From the NCBI RefSeq assembly GCF_000196795.1, contig NC_014259.1, positions 3,782,001 to 3,846,000 of the forward strand: a stretch of DNA of 64,000 bases, read 5' to 3'. The notes beneath the pieces are model-generated. The model saw nothing but the letters and a program-made list of their open reading frames with translations, had not been told where the DNA came from and did not search any database. Shown in pieces: positions 54,501 through 63,950 of this stretch (within the stretch, counting starts at the first letter, position 1; every line of letters begins with the position of its first letter). The stretch is from Acinetobacter oleivorans DR1. GTDB taxonomy: Bacteria; Pseudomonadota; Gammaproteobacteria; Pseudomonadales; Moraxellaceae. A program made the position numbers and the translations under genes.

Positions 54501-54586
54501 TTTTTTTCTCCGTGTGTCGGGAAGCAACGCTTACCCGACTGGGTCACAAATATTGTTTTTTCCTAAAAAATCGTGAGTCTTACGAC

Positions 54587-57500
54587 TTAGTCACCATTTT
54601 TCAGTTCAATGTTGATACCTAAAGAACGGATCTCTTTGGTCAATACGTTGAACGATTCAGGCATACCCGGATCCATATAATGGTTACCATCTACAATATT
54701 CTTATAGATGCGTGTACGACCTTCAACGTCATCCGACTTAACAGTTAACATCTCTTGAAGAGTATATGCTGCACCGTAAGCTTCAAGTGCCCAGACCTCC
54801 ATCTCACCGAAACGCTGACCACCGAACTGTGCTTTACCACCAAGCGGTTGTTGTGTAACAAGTGAGTAAGAACCAGTTGAACGCGCATGCATTTTGTCAT
54901 CAACCAAGTGGTTCAATTTGAGCATGTACATGTAACCTACAGTTACAGGACGATCAAACTGTTCACCCGTACGACCATCAAACAATACTGTTTGACCAGT
55001 ACGTGAAATGTCAGCTAATTCAAGTAGGTCTTTAATTTGGCTTTCTTCAGCACCATCAAATACAGGAGTAGCTAAAGGCACACCAGCACGTAAGTTGCCA
55101 GAAAGAGCTAAAACTTCAGCATCAGTTAAGCTATCAAGATCTTCTTGCTCGCCACCAACTTTGTTATAAATCTTGTCTAAGAATTCGCGAAGTTCTAAAA
55201 CTGTACGCTGTTCTTTCAACATTTTTTCGATTTTATCGCCAAGCCCTTTAGCCGCCATACCCAAGTGAGTCTCAAGAATCTGACCCACGTTCATACGAGA
55301 TGGTACACCCAATGGGTTCAATACGATATCTACTGGTACACCGTTCGCATCGTGTGGCATGTCTTCAACAGGTAAAATGTTAGATACAACACCTTTGTTA
55401 CCGTGACGACCAGCCATTTTATCACCAGGCTGAATACGACGTTTAACTGCTAGGTAAACTTTAACAACTTTCAGAACGCCTGTTGTTAACTCATCACCAG
55501 TCGAAAGCTTACGTTTCTTCTCTGCAAACTTCTCATCAATTTCTGCGCTCTTCTCTTTCAAGAACACTTGAATTTGAGATAAACGTTCAGCAATTGCTTC
55601 GTCTGTAGGTTGGATTTCAAGTAAGTCAACAAGCTCTAAACCAGACAACATATCTTCAACAAGTTTGTCGCCACGTTTAGTCGAACCACCACCGTTAGAT
55701 TCTTGGCCTTTAAGCAAACGAATTACACGCTCACGAGCTGCTTCTTCAAAGATCTTGTATTCTTCTTTCAAGTCTTTACGGTAAGAGTCAAGCTGTGCTT
55801 TTTCAATTGCTAACGCACGGTCATCTTTCTCTAAGCCATCACGAGTGAAGACTTGAACATCGATAACTGTACCTTTAGTACCAGATGGAACACGTAAAGA
55901 TGAGTCTTTAACGTCAGCTGCTTTCTCACCGAAGATTGCACGAAGCAATTTTTCTTCAGGAGTTAACTGAGTTTCACCTTTAGGCGTTACTTTACCAACA
56001 AGGATGTCACCAGCAGTAACTTCAGCACCGATATAAACGATACCTGATTCATCAAGTTTAGAAAGTGCAGCTTCACCTACGTTAGGAATATCGGCAGTAA
56101 TTTCTTCTGCACCTAACTTAGTATCACGTGCTACACATGATAATTCTTGAATATGAATAGAAGTTAAACGGTCTTCTTGAAGTACACGCTCAGATAACAA
56201 GATCGAGTCTTCGTAGTTGTAACCATTCCACGTCATGAACGCTACACGCATGTTTTGACCAAGCGCAAGCTCACCCATATCTGTTGACGGACCGTCTGCC
56301 AAAATGTCACCGCGAGCAACTTTGTCGCCCAAATTCACGATAATATTTTGGTTAATACAAGTGTTTTGGTTAGAACGTGTATATTTAATGAGGTTGTAAA
56401 TATCTACACCAGCCTCACCCGCAATCATTTCATCTTCGTTTACACGAATAACGATACGAGAAGCATCTACATATTCAATCGCACCACCACGGTTTGCGAT
56501 CACACATACACCAGAGTCACGTGCTACGTTCGCTTCCATACCTGTACCTACAAGCGGTTTATCCGCACGTAGAGTAGGAACGGCCTGACGTTGCATGTTT
56601 GAACCCATTAATGCACGGTTCGCGTCATCGTGTTCAAGGAATGGAATAAGTGATGCAGCTACAGATACAACCTGCTGTGCAGATACATCCATATGCGTCA
56701 CTTTTTCAGGTGGAATACGTACGAATTCACCTTGATGACGAACAGAAACAAACTCTTCTGTTAAGTTACCATCTTTATCTACAGCAGAATCGGCCTGTGC
56801 AATAACAGTACCTACTTCTTCAATAGCAGAAAGGTATTCAACAGCATCAGTTACTCGGCCATCTACCACTTTACGGTAAGGTGTTTCCAAGAAACCAAAA
56901 TCATTTGCTTTTGCATAAACTGAAAGCGAGTTGATCAAACCAATGTTTGGACCTTCAGGCGTTTCAATTGGACATACACGACCATAGTGAGTTTGATGTA
57001 CGTCACGTACTTCAAAGCCCGCACGTTCACGCGTTAAACCACCAGGCCCAAGCGCTGAAACACGGCGTTTATGTGTAATTTCAGATAATGGGTTGTTTTG
57101 ATCCATAAACTGAGACAATTGGCTTGAACCAAAGAATTCTTTGATTGCAGCTGCAACTGGTTTTGCGTTAATGAGATCTTGCGGAGACAAATTATCTGTT
57201 TCTGCTTGGCTTAAACGTTCTTTAACAGCACGTTCAACACGAACTAAACCAACACGGAATTGGTTTTCAGTCATTTCACCAACAGAACGTACACGACGGT
57301 TACCCAAGTGATCGATATCGTCGACTTCACCTTTACCGTTACGGATTTCAACTAATGTACGTAATACATCGATGATATCTTCGTGCGATAAAATACCTTC
57401 TACTTCACGTGACTTCTGGTCAGTACCAACTTCGTATGGACGACCCAAACGACGGTTGAACTTCATACGACCTACTGGAGATAAGTCATAACGTTCAGAA

Positions 57501-58675
57501 GAGAAGAATAAGTTATTAAATAAGTTTTCAGCAGCTTCTTTTGTTGGTGGCTCGCCTGGACGCATTACTTTATAGATTTCAACTAATGCTTCTTCACGAC
57601 CAGATGTTGTGTCAGCACGTAATGAGTCAGCAACAAATGAACCACGGTCAATATCGTTCGTAAACAAGATATTGAATTGTTTAACGCCGCCTTCTGCTAG
57701 TTTCACCATAACTTCATGGCTTAACAATGTATTTGCAGCAATCACATCACCATTACGTAAAGTAATGTCTTCAGCAGTGATACGCTCATACAAGTACTCG
57801 TCAGGAACTGATAGCTTAGCTAAACCAGAAGCTTCCATTTGACGTACATGACGTGCATTAATACGTTTACCTTGTTCAACAATGATTTTACCGTCATTGT
57901 CAGCAATATCAAACTGCGCCATTTCGCCACGCAGACGATCTGGAACGAGGTCAATTTGATAGCTACCCATATCAAGATATACAGGCACTTTCTCATAGAA
58001 CAAATTCAAGATTTGTTCATTGTTATAACCCAATGCACGCAACACAACAGTTGCTAATAATTTACGACGACGGTCAATACGTACATAAACTAAATCTTTA
58101 GCATCAAATTCGAAATCTAACCATGAACCACGGTAAGGAATAATACGTGCAGAATAAAGTACTTTACCACTTGAATGTGTTTTGCCTTTATCGTGATCGA
58201 AGAACACACCAGGTGAACGATGTAATTGAGATACAATTACACGCTCAGTACCATTGATAACAAAGGTACCATTGTCTGTCATAAGTGGCATTTCACCCAT
58301 GTAGACTTCTTGTTCACGTACGTCTTTAATAGATTTAGTTTCGCGATCTTTAATAATCAAACGAATTTTTACGCGCATTGGTGCCGCATAAGTCGAACCA
58401 CGTAAAATACATTCACGCACATCAAACTCAGGCTTACCAAGGCTATACTCAACAAATTCTAAAGCAGCATTGCCAGAATAACTTTCTATAGGAAAAACTG
58501 AACGAAATGCGGCTTGGAGACCGATATCTTCGCGGTTTTTTGGAGATTTGCCACCTTGCAAGAACGTTCTATACGAATCGACCTGAATCGAAAGTAAGTA
58601 CGGTGCTTCCATTACTTGGGGCAATTTACCAAAATTCTTACGGATCCGTTTCTTTTCGGTATATGAGTATGCCAT
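54587..58675 (-). CDS. rpoB: RNA polymerase subunit beta
   Basis: A 1362-residue subunit of RNA polymerase. The rifampicin region (~518-552) reads FGSSQLSQFMDQNNPLSEI then THKRRVSALG, with Asp525, His535 and Ser540 (E. coli 516, 526, 531) all of the susceptible type. The C-terminal ELLTVKSDDV-like clamp contact (LQEMLTVKSDDVEGR) is intact. Preceded by an attenuator-like terminator after rplL. Confidence 0.98.
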   Translation of the reverse strand: MAYSYTEKKRIRKNFGKLPQVMEAPYLLSIQVDSYRTFLQGGKSPKNREDIGLQAAFRSVFPIESYSGNAALEFVEYSLGKPEFDVRECILRGSTYAAPMRVKIRLIIKDRETKSIKDVREQEVYMGEMPLMTDNGTFVINGTERVIVSQLHRSPGVFFDHDKGKTHSSGKVLYSARIIPYRGSWLDFEFDAKDLVYVRIDRRRKLLATVVLRALGYNNEQILNLFYEKVPVYLDMGSYQIDLVPDRLRGEMAQFDIADNDGKIIVEQGKRINARHVRQMEASGLAKLSVPDEYLYERITAEDITLRNGDVIAANTLLSHEVMVKLAEGGVKQFNILFTNDIDRGSFVADSLRADTTSGREEALVEIYKVMRPGEPPTKEAAENLFNNLFFSSERYDLSPVGRMKFNRRLGRPYEVGTDQKSREVEGILSHEDIIDVLRTLVEIRNGKGEVDDIDHLGNRRVRSVGEMTENQFRVGLVRVERAVKERLSQAETDNLSPQDLINAKPVAAAIKEFFGSSQLSQFMDQNNPLSEITHKRRVSALGPGGLTRERAGFEVRDVHQTHYGRVCPIETPEGPNIGLINSLSVYAKANDFGFLETPYRKVVDGRVTDAVEYLSAIEEVGTVIAQADSAVDKDGNLTEEFVSVRHQGEFVRIPPEKVTHMDVSAQQVVSVAASLIPFLEHDDANRALMGSNMQRQAVPTLRADKPLVGTGMEANVARDSGVCVIANRGGAIEYVDASRIVIRVNEDEMIAGEAGVDIYNLIKYTRSNQNTCINQNIIVNLGDKVARGDILADGPSTDMGELALGQNMRVAFMTWNGYNYEDSILLSERVLQEDRLTSIHIQELSCVARDTKLGAEEITADIPNVGEAALSKLDESGIVYIGAEVTAGDILVGKVTPKGETQLTPEEKLLRAIFGEKAADVKDSSLRVPSGTKGTVIDVQVFTRDGLEKDDRALAIEKAQLDSYRKDLKEEYKIFEEAARERVIRLLKGQESNGGGSTKRGDKLVEDMLSGLELVDLLEIQPTDEAIAERLSQIQVFLKEKSAEIDEKFAEKKRKLSTGDELTTGVLKVVKVYLAVKRRIQPGDKMAGRHGNKGVVSNILPVEDMPHDANGVPVDIVLNPLGVPSRMNVGQILETHLGMAAKGLGDKIEKMLKEQRTVLELREFLDKIYNKVGGEQEDLDSLTDAEVLALSGNLRAGVPLATPVFDGAEESQIKDLLELADISRTGQTVLFDGRTGEQFDRPVTVGYMYMLKLNHLVDDKMHARSTGSYSLVTQQPLGGKAQFGGQRFGEMEVWALEAYGAAYTLQEMLTVKSDDVEGRTRIYKNIVDGNHYMDPGMPESFNVLTKEIRSLGINIELKNGD

Positions 58676-58980
58676 CTGGAGTCCTCGGAAAGTAAACCAA
58701 GCCCGCCTGCAGAACGGGCTCAGAAGGAATTACACAGGCCGATATGGCCACCACTGTTTACAAATGCTGCAATTTTTAGTGGTATTAAAACGCTTAACAA
58801 TATTTTTTAAAAAGAAAAATATTGGTAAGCATTTGAAATTACTTTGATTCTTCTGAAATATAACAGTTATTGTACAGAACAAACAAAAATCGAGCCGATT
58901 ATTGTAACGCAAAAAGGCTGATGACCCAAGAGCCATCAGCCATTTTATGGAGCCGATTTAAAAACCGACTCCTTTTACAA
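58676..58980 (-). promoter_or_regulatory. rplL-rpoB intergenic region
   Basis: 305 bp without a gene. After rplL there is an imperfect GC hairpin (GGAG...CTCC, ~58949-58972) and then the terminator/attenuator at 58911. The rest, up to the rpoB start, is AT-rich with no promoter I can assign. In E. coli the same place holds an attenuator and an RNase III site that lower rpoBC relative to ribosomal-protein synthesis. Confidence 0.5.
58911..58941 (-). terminator. Attenuator-like terminator between rplL and rpoB
   Basis: On the minus strand GGCTGATG / CATCAGCC (8 bp, 10-nt loop) is followed by five U. Since rpoB must be transcribed, it is probably partial. Confidence 0.8.
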
Positions 58981-59346
58981 TTACTTAAGTGTAACTGTAG
59001 CACCAGCTTCTTCAAGTTTCTTCTTAAGTTCTTCGCCTTCTTCTTTAGAAACGCCTTCTTTAAGAACTTGTGGAGCACCTTCAACTAGGTCTTTAGCTTC
59101 TTTAAGACCAAGGCCAGTTGCTTCACGAACTGCTTTAATTACAGCTACTTTGTTAGCACCAAAAGAAGTCAACTCAACGTTGAATTCAGATTGTTCTTCA
59201 GCAGCAGCAGCAGCAGGAGCAGCAGCTACAGCTACAGCAGCAGCAGATACGTTGAATTTTTCTTCAAAAGCAGAAATAAGTTCAACAAGTTCAAGAACAG
59301 TTTTTTCAGCAACTGCGTTTAGGATTTCTTCGTTTGTTAAAGCCAT
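58981..59346 (-). CDS. rplL: Ribosomal protein L7/L12 (bL12)
   Basis: A 121-residue stalk protein. N-terminal dimerisation helices, an Ala-rich hinge (VAAAPAAAAAEE) and the C-terminal factor-binding domain (KVAVIKAVREATGLGLKEAKDLVEGAP). It recruits EF-Tu, EF-G and IF2, which are encoded in part in this window. 48 bp after rplJ. Confidence 0.98.
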   Translation of the reverse strand: MALTNEEILNAVAEKTVLELVELISAFEEKFNVSAAAVAVAAAPAAAAAEEQSEFNVELTSFGANKVAVIKAVREATGLGLKEAKDLVEGAPQVLKEGVSKEEGEELKKKLEEAGATVTLK

Positions 59347-59394
59347 GAGATTAACTCCAAATGGGTATTGAATGGTGTGGAAGTAGATTTAAGC

Positions 59395-59901
59395 TTAAGC
59401 AGCTTCTGACTCGTTTTTCTCTTGAAGCGCTGTAAGTAAGCGACCCAATTTCGAAATAGGAGCTTGAAGAACAGATGCGAGCATAGTAAGCGCTTTTTCT
59501 TGGTTTGGAAGGTTTGCGATAACGCTAACATCAGCACCTTGATAAAGTTTGCCGTCAAATGCAGCAGCTTTTAATTCAAATGCTTTGTTAGTTTTAGCAA
59601 ATTCTTCAAACAAGCGTGCAGCTGCACCCATATCGTCTTCAGAAGTTGAGAATGCTAAGATTGTTGGGCCAACAAGGTTGTCATTCAAGATTGCAAATTG
59701 CGTATCTTGAAGAGCACGTTTAGCTAAAGTGTTACGTACAACGCGTGTAGCAACACCTAGTTTACGAGCTTCAACACGAAGAGTAGTTAATTGCTCAACG
59801 GTTAAACCTTGATAGTCAGCAACAACGGCAGCGAACGCTGTAGAAGCAGTTTGAGCCACTTCAGCAACGATCTGTTTTTTGCTTTCAATAAGAAGAGCCA
59901 T
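59395..59901 (-). CDS. rplJ: Ribosomal protein L10 (uL10)
   Basis: A 168-residue stalk base protein that binds 23S rRNA and L12 dimers (ADYQGLTVEQLTTLRVEARKLG, RVVRNTLAKRA). In bacteria L10-L12 represses its own mRNA through a leader; a 313-nt structured leader is present here. AGGAGG precedes the ATG. Confidence 0.98.
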   Translation of the reverse strand: MALLIESKKQIVAEVAQTASTAFAAVVADYQGLTVEQLTTLRVEARKLGVATRVVRNTLAKRALQDTQFAILNDNLVGPTILAFSTSEDDMGAAARLFEEFAKTNKAFELKAAAFDGKLYQGADVSVIANLPNQEKALTMLASVLQAPISKLGRLLTALQEKNESEAA

Positions 59902-60214
59902 TGTAAAACCTCCTAACGGTGATTTATGTACTCAAAAAAGTACACTCCCAATTCGCAAGTCAATAAAGATTTGACTTGCACGCGGAGGAGGAATAAATCA
60001 CACCACCGCGTCTACGCAGGCTGGGCTATTAAGAAGATATTCAAAAGAAGTCTCTTCGCCTGTGGTCTTTGACGCTGATAAATTTACATTTATCAATTCA
60101 AAGTCCGCCTGATGAGTGAGGAAACAAAGCAATACTTTGAATGGGTATAAAAACCTATGATTTTTATACCCTGCCCTCAATCAGGACTTTAAAATTCTTG
60201 ACCAAGTTTTAAAC
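59902..60214 (-). promoter_or_regulatory. rplJ leader (candidate L10 autoregulatory region)
   Basis: 313 bp between rplA and rplJ. Two strong hairpins: GGGTATAAAAA / TTTTTATACCC (60143-60171, 11 bp) and a longer one, CTTTGA...TGATAAAT / ATTTATCA...TCAAAG (60067-60103). Neither has a U-run, so they are not terminators. Position fits the L10-L12 mRNA-binding leader known in E. coli. Confidence 0.55.
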
Positions 60215-60910
60215 TTAGTTAGAAACGTTGCTTACATCAACAGTAAGACCAGGACCCATAGTTGAGCTCAAAGTGATCTTTTTGATGTATACACCTTTAG
60301 AAGTTGCAGGTTTTAACTTTTTCAAGTCAGCAACTAAGGTTTCAACGTTTTGACGGATAGCAGCAGCTTCAAAGCCTAATTGACCGATCGCAGCATGGAT
60401 AATACCCGCTTTGTCTACACGGTAACGAGCCTGACCAGATTTAGCGTTTTTAACAGCATTCGCTACGTCAGGAGTTACAGTACCAACTTTAGGGTTTGGC
60501 ATTAAACCACGTGGACCAAGAATTGTACCGAGCTTACCAACAACACGCATAGCGTCAGGAGCAGCGATTACAACATCAAAGTCAAGGTTTCCACCTTGGA
60601 TGCTTTCAGCAAGGTCATCAAAACCTACAACATCAGCACCAGCTTCTTTAGCAGCTTCTGCTTGCGCGCCTTGAGCAAATACAGCTACACGTACAGTTTT
60701 ACCAGTACCTGCAGGTAATGTAGTTGCACCACGAACAACCTGATCAGATTTACGTGGGTCTACACCAAGATTTACAGCTACATCCAAAGATTCTTTGAAC
60801 TTTGCAGCAGGTAGGCTGTTAAGAACTTGCACTGCTTCTTCCAAAGTGTAAACTTTGTTTGCTTCAACAGCAGCAGCAATGGCTTTTTGACGTTTAGTTA
60901 ACTTTGCCAT
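60215..60910 (-). CDS. rplA: Ribosomal protein L1 (uL1)
   Basis: A 231-residue L1-stalk protein (NLGVDPRKSDQVVRGATTLPAGTGK, LGTILGPRGLMPNPKVGTVT). It also represses the rplK-rplA mRNA in E. coli. It lies 3 bp after rplK with a Shine-Dalgarno inside the rplK end. Confidence 0.98.
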   Translation of the reverse strand: MAKLTKRQKAIAAAVEANKVYTLEEAVQVLNSLPAAKFKESLDVAVNLGVDPRKSDQVVRGATTLPAGTGKTVRVAVFAQGAQAEAAKEAGADVVGFDDLAESIQGGNLDFDVVIAAPDAMRVVGKLGTILGPRGLMPNPKVGTVTPDVANAVKNAKSGQARYRVDKAGIIHAAIGQLGFEAAAIRQNVETLVADLKKLKPATSKGVYIKKITLSSTMGPGLTVDVSNVSN

Positions 60911-60913
60911 GTC

Positions 60914-61342
60914 TTATAGCTCCACTTCCAAGCCCATAGAACGCGCAGAACCAGCAATGGTACGTACACGTGCGTCTAAATCAGCACCAGTTAAATCTGG
61001 TTCTTTAGTAGTCGCAATTTCTTCTAACTGAGCACGAGTCAACTTACCAACTTTAGTTTTGTTTGGTACAGATGAACCCTTTTGGATACCAGCAGCTTTC
61101 TTAAGAAGAATAGAAGCTGGAGGAGTTTTCATGATGAATGTGAACGACTTGTCGTTGTACACAGTAATCACTACAGGAATTGGAAGACCTGGTTCAACTT
61201 TTTGTGTAGCAGCATTGAATTCTTTACAGAATGCCATGATGTTTACACCACGTTGACCTAATGCAGGACCAATTGGTGGAGATGGATTTGCTTTACCAGC
61301 TGGAACTTGCAGCTTGATATAGCCGTCAATCTTCTTAGCCAT
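60914..61342 (-). CDS. rplK: Ribosomal protein L11 (uL11)
   Basis: A 142-residue protein of the GTPase-associated centre (KLQVPAGKANPSPPIGPALGQRGVNIMAFC, Pro-rich linker). Needed for RelA-dependent stringent response in E. coli. First of rplK-rplA; 109 bp after nusG, with a hairpin at 61416 in between. Confidence 0.98.
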   Translation of the reverse strand: MAKKIDGYIKLQVPAGKANPSPPIGPALGQRGVNIMAFCKEFNAATQKVEPGLPIPVVITVYNDKSFTFIMKTPPASILLKKAAGIQKGSSVPNKTKVGKLTRAQLEEIATTKEPDLTGADLDARVRTIAGSARSMGLEVEL

Positions 61343-61415
61343 TTTAAAATACCTCTGGGTACGAACGCCGCTAGGCTCCCCAATCTTTACGCAACACTAC
61401 TGTTACAACAACAAT

Positions 61416-61432
61416 GCCCGATAAAATCGGGC
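61416..61432 (-). repeat. Hairpin between nusG and rplK
   Basis: GCCCGAT pairs with ATCGGGC around a 3-nt loop (7 bp). No U-run on the minus strand, so not a terminator; it may be a processing or L1-target element of the rplKA leader. Confidence 0.55.
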
Positions 61433-61451
61433 GCTTTTCAACCAATTAAGA

Positions 61452-61985
61452 TTAAATCGTTTTTTCGACTTGGCGAAATTCGAGTTCAACCTGAGTTGGT
61501 CGATTAAATACATTAATCGTCAACGTTAAACGTGACTTTTCGTATTGAACTTCTTCCACCACACCTTTAAAGTCTGTGAATGGACCGTCAATAACAAGTA
61601 ATTCTTCACCAGGCTCAAACATCGTCTTAGGACGTGGTGCTTCACCTGTATTACGTACACGCGCAAGAATCGCATCTGCTTCGCGCTGAGTGATTGGTGC
61701 TGGTTTTTCAGGTGTACCACCAATGAAACCTAGAACCTTTGGACATTCTTTAACGATATGCCAAGTATCATCATTCATTTCCATTTCGACTAATACATAG
61801 CCAGGAAAGAATTTACGCTCAGATTTACGTTTCTTACCATCCTTCATTTCTACCACTTCTTCGGTAGGAACAAGGACATCACCAAAGCTATCAGCAACAG
61901 CGCTACGCTGGATTCGTTCTGTAAGCGAACGCAACACTTGTTTTTCATAGCCAGAGTAGGCATGAATAATGTACCAACGTTTCAT
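61452..61985 (-). CDS. nusG: Transcription factor NusG
   Basis: A 177-residue protein with NGN domain (KRWYIIHAYSGYEKQVLRSL, FFPGYVLVEMEM) and C-terminal KOW domain (PGEELLVIDGPFTDFKGVVEEV). It couples RNA polymerase with Rho and the ribosome. 7 bp after secE. Confidence 0.98.
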   Translation of the reverse strand: MKRWYIIHAYSGYEKQVLRSLTERIQRSAVADSFGDVLVPTEEVVEMKDGKKRKSERKFFPGYVLVEMEMNDDTWHIVKECPKVLGFIGGTPEKPAPITQREADAILARVRNTGEAPRPKTMFEPGEELLVIDGPFTDFKGVVEEVQYEKSRLTLTINVFNRPTQVELEFRQVEKTI

Positions 61986-61992
61986 AGCTCTT

Positions 61993-62433
61993 TTACCCGA
62001 TAATCAACTTAATTAACCAACCCAAACCATAGTCAAAGCACCATAAAACCAATGATGCAACAACTACAACCAATAGAACCTGCCACGATGTAGTGACTGT
62101 TTCTTGTTTTGTTGGCCAAGTTACTCGACGCAATTCGACTCGTGCATCTTTTAGCAAACGAACGAAGCCTTTACCTTGATGGGTGGCGTATAATAAACCT
62201 AAAGCCACAACGATACAAGCAAAAATTGCCCCAACGCGCACCCAAATATTATTTGCAGGCGCCCAATACGCTGGTAAATACTGATTCACCATAGTAGCTA
62301 AAAGCAAGAATGCAATTGCAATCACCCATAGAACAATATCTAGAGGCGAACCAGAACGAACAACTTCAGCAGAATTATTTCTTTGAGGAATTGGCGCGTC
62401 GCTCAATGCGTCACGCGATTTATCATTCGACAT
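61993..62433 (-). CDS. secE: Preprotein translocase subunit SecE
   Basis: A 146-residue inner-membrane subunit of SecYEG with three spans; the conserved C-terminal part is DARVELRRVTWPTKQETVTTSWQVLLVVVVASLVLWCFDYGLGWLIK (amphipathic helix and span 3). Preceded by tRNA-Trp, followed by nusG, the standard order. Confidence 0.96.
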   Translation of the reverse strand: MSNDKSRDALSDAPIPQRNNSAEVVRSGSPLDIVLWVIAIAFLLLATMVNQYLPAYWAPANNIWVRVGAIFACIVVALGLLYATHQGKGFVRLLKDARVELRRVTWPTKQETVTTSWQVLLVVVVASLVLWCFDYGLGWLIKLIIG

Positions 62434-62508
62434 TTTTGTACTCGTCGTAGAACTCGCGACTTATTATATGAACAACTAAGCCAGCATCAAGCTTTTTATT
62501 TCAAAATA

Positions 62509-62584
62509 TGGCAGGTCAGGAGGGACTCGAACCCCCAACATTCGGTTTTGGAGACCGACGCTCTACCAATTGAACTACTGACCT
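62509..62584 (-). tRNA. tRNA-Trp (CCA)
   Basis: A 76-nt tRNA with encoded CCA. Anticodon arm CGGTCTCCAAAACCG gives CCA. Acceptor AGGTCAG / CTGACCT pairs fully, discriminator G. It lies between tuf and secE, as in E. coli. Confidence 0.97.
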
Positions 62585-62644
62585 ATAATGCAAGTTGAGA
62601 GCCAAAGCCCTCAACCTGAGACGTAATCCGTCACTATATTATGC

Positions 62645-63835
62645 TTATGCAGTTACTTTCGCAACAACACCAGCACCTACAGTACGACCACCTTCACGGA
62701 TCGCAAAACGTAGACCTGGGTCCATTGCGATTGGGTGGATTAATTCTACTGACATTTCAACGTTGTCACCTGGCATAACCATTTCAACGCCGTCTTGTAA
62801 TTGGATTGCGCCAGTTACGTCAGTTGTACGGAAGTAGAACTGTGGACGGTAACCGTTAAGGAATGGAGTATGACGACCACCTTCTTCTTTAGAAAGTACG
62901 TATACTTCTGCATCGAATTTAGTGTGCGGCTTGATTGTACCTGGTTTAGCAAGTACTTGACCACGTTGTACGTCTTCACGCTTAGTACCACGTAAAAGAA
63001 CACCACAGTTCTCGCCTGCACGACCTTCGTCAAGAAGTTTACGGAACATTTCTACGCCAGTTACAGTTGTTTTAACTGTATCTTTAATACCAACGATCTC
63101 TACTTCTTCACCAACTTTAACGATACCAGCTTCTACACGGCCTGTTACTACAGTACCACGACCAGAAATTGAGAATACGTCTTCGATTGGCATTAAGAAT
63201 GCTTTGTCGATAGCACGTTCTGGTTCTGGAATGTAAGAGTCAAGCGCTTCAACAAGAGCAAGAACTGAAGACTCGCCATATTGACCAGCATCACCGTTAA
63301 GAGCAGCAAGAGCTGAACCACGGATAACAGGAGTGTCATCACCTGGGAAGTCATAAGTAGAAAGAAGTTCACGAACTTCCATTTCTACTAATTCAAGTAA
63401 TTCTTCATCATCAACAAGGTCACACTTGTTCAAGAATACGATGATGTAAGGTACACCAACCTGACGAGAAAGAAGGATGTGTTCACGAGTTTGTGGCATT
63501 GGACCATCAGTCGCAGCACATACAAGGATCGCGCCGTCCATCTGAGCAGCACCAGTAATCATGTTTTTAACATAATCGGCGTGGCCCGGGCAGTCTACGT
63601 GAGCGTAGTGACGGATTGGAGAATCGTATTCTACGTGTGAAGTATTAATTGTAATACCACGTGCTTTTTCTTCAGGTGCTGAGTCGATTTGTGAGTAATC
63701 TTTCGCTTCACCGCCGTAAGTTTTTGCACAAATAGTTGCAATCGCAGCAGTTAAAGTTGTTTTACCATGGTCAACGTGACCAATTGTGCCCACGTTTACG
63801 TGTGGCTTATTACGTTCAAACTTAGCCTTAGCCAT
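62645..63835 (-). CDS. tuf: Elongation factor Tu
   Basis: A 396-residue GTPase delivering aminoacyl-tRNA to the ribosome. G motifs: GHVDHGKTTL, DCPGHADYVKNM, NKCDLVDDEE. Domains 2 and 3 are complete. Position before tRNA-Trp-secE-nusG matches tufB. GAGGAC precedes the ATG. No terminator with a U-run separates it from tRNA-Trp, so read-through is likely. Confidence 0.98.
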   Translation of the reverse strand: MAKAKFERNKPHVNVGTIGHVDHGKTTLTAAIATICAKTYGGEAKDYSQIDSAPEEKARGITINTSHVEYDSPIRHYAHVDCPGHADYVKNMITGAAQMDGAILVCAATDGPMPQTREHILLSRQVGVPYIIVFLNKCDLVDDEELLELVEMEVRELLSTYDFPGDDTPVIRGSALAALNGDAGQYGESSVLALVEALDSYIPEPERAIDKAFLMPIEDVFSISGRGTVVTGRVEAGIVKVGEEVEIVGIKDTVKTTVTGVEMFRKLLDEGRAGENCGVLLRGTKREDVQRGQVLAKPGTIKPHTKFDAEVYVLSKEEGGRHTPFLNGYRPQFYFRTTDVTGAIQLQDGVEMVMPGDNVEMSVELIHPIAMDPGLRFAIREGGRTVGAGVVAKVTA

Positions 63836-63920
63836 GTTTATAGTCCTCGTTTACGTCGAACACAATTCTGAGCAAGACTCAGCATCGACATATCGCCTAA
63901 AAAATCAAACACCCAATACT

Positions 63921-63950
63921 TGAAAAGCAGACTAATAAGCCTGCTTTTTA
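63921..63950. terminator. Terminator-like hairpin upstream of tuf
   Basis: AAAAGCAG pairs with CTGCTTTT around a 10-nt loop, with short T-runs on both strands. It could end a transcript arriving from beyond the window on the minus strand; the gene there is not visible. Confidence 0.5.

Noticed and set aside
50598..58057. Plus-strand frames of 60-125 codons inside rpoC and rpoB
   Set aside because: They are antisense shadows of highly conserved genes with no start signals or protein-like composition.
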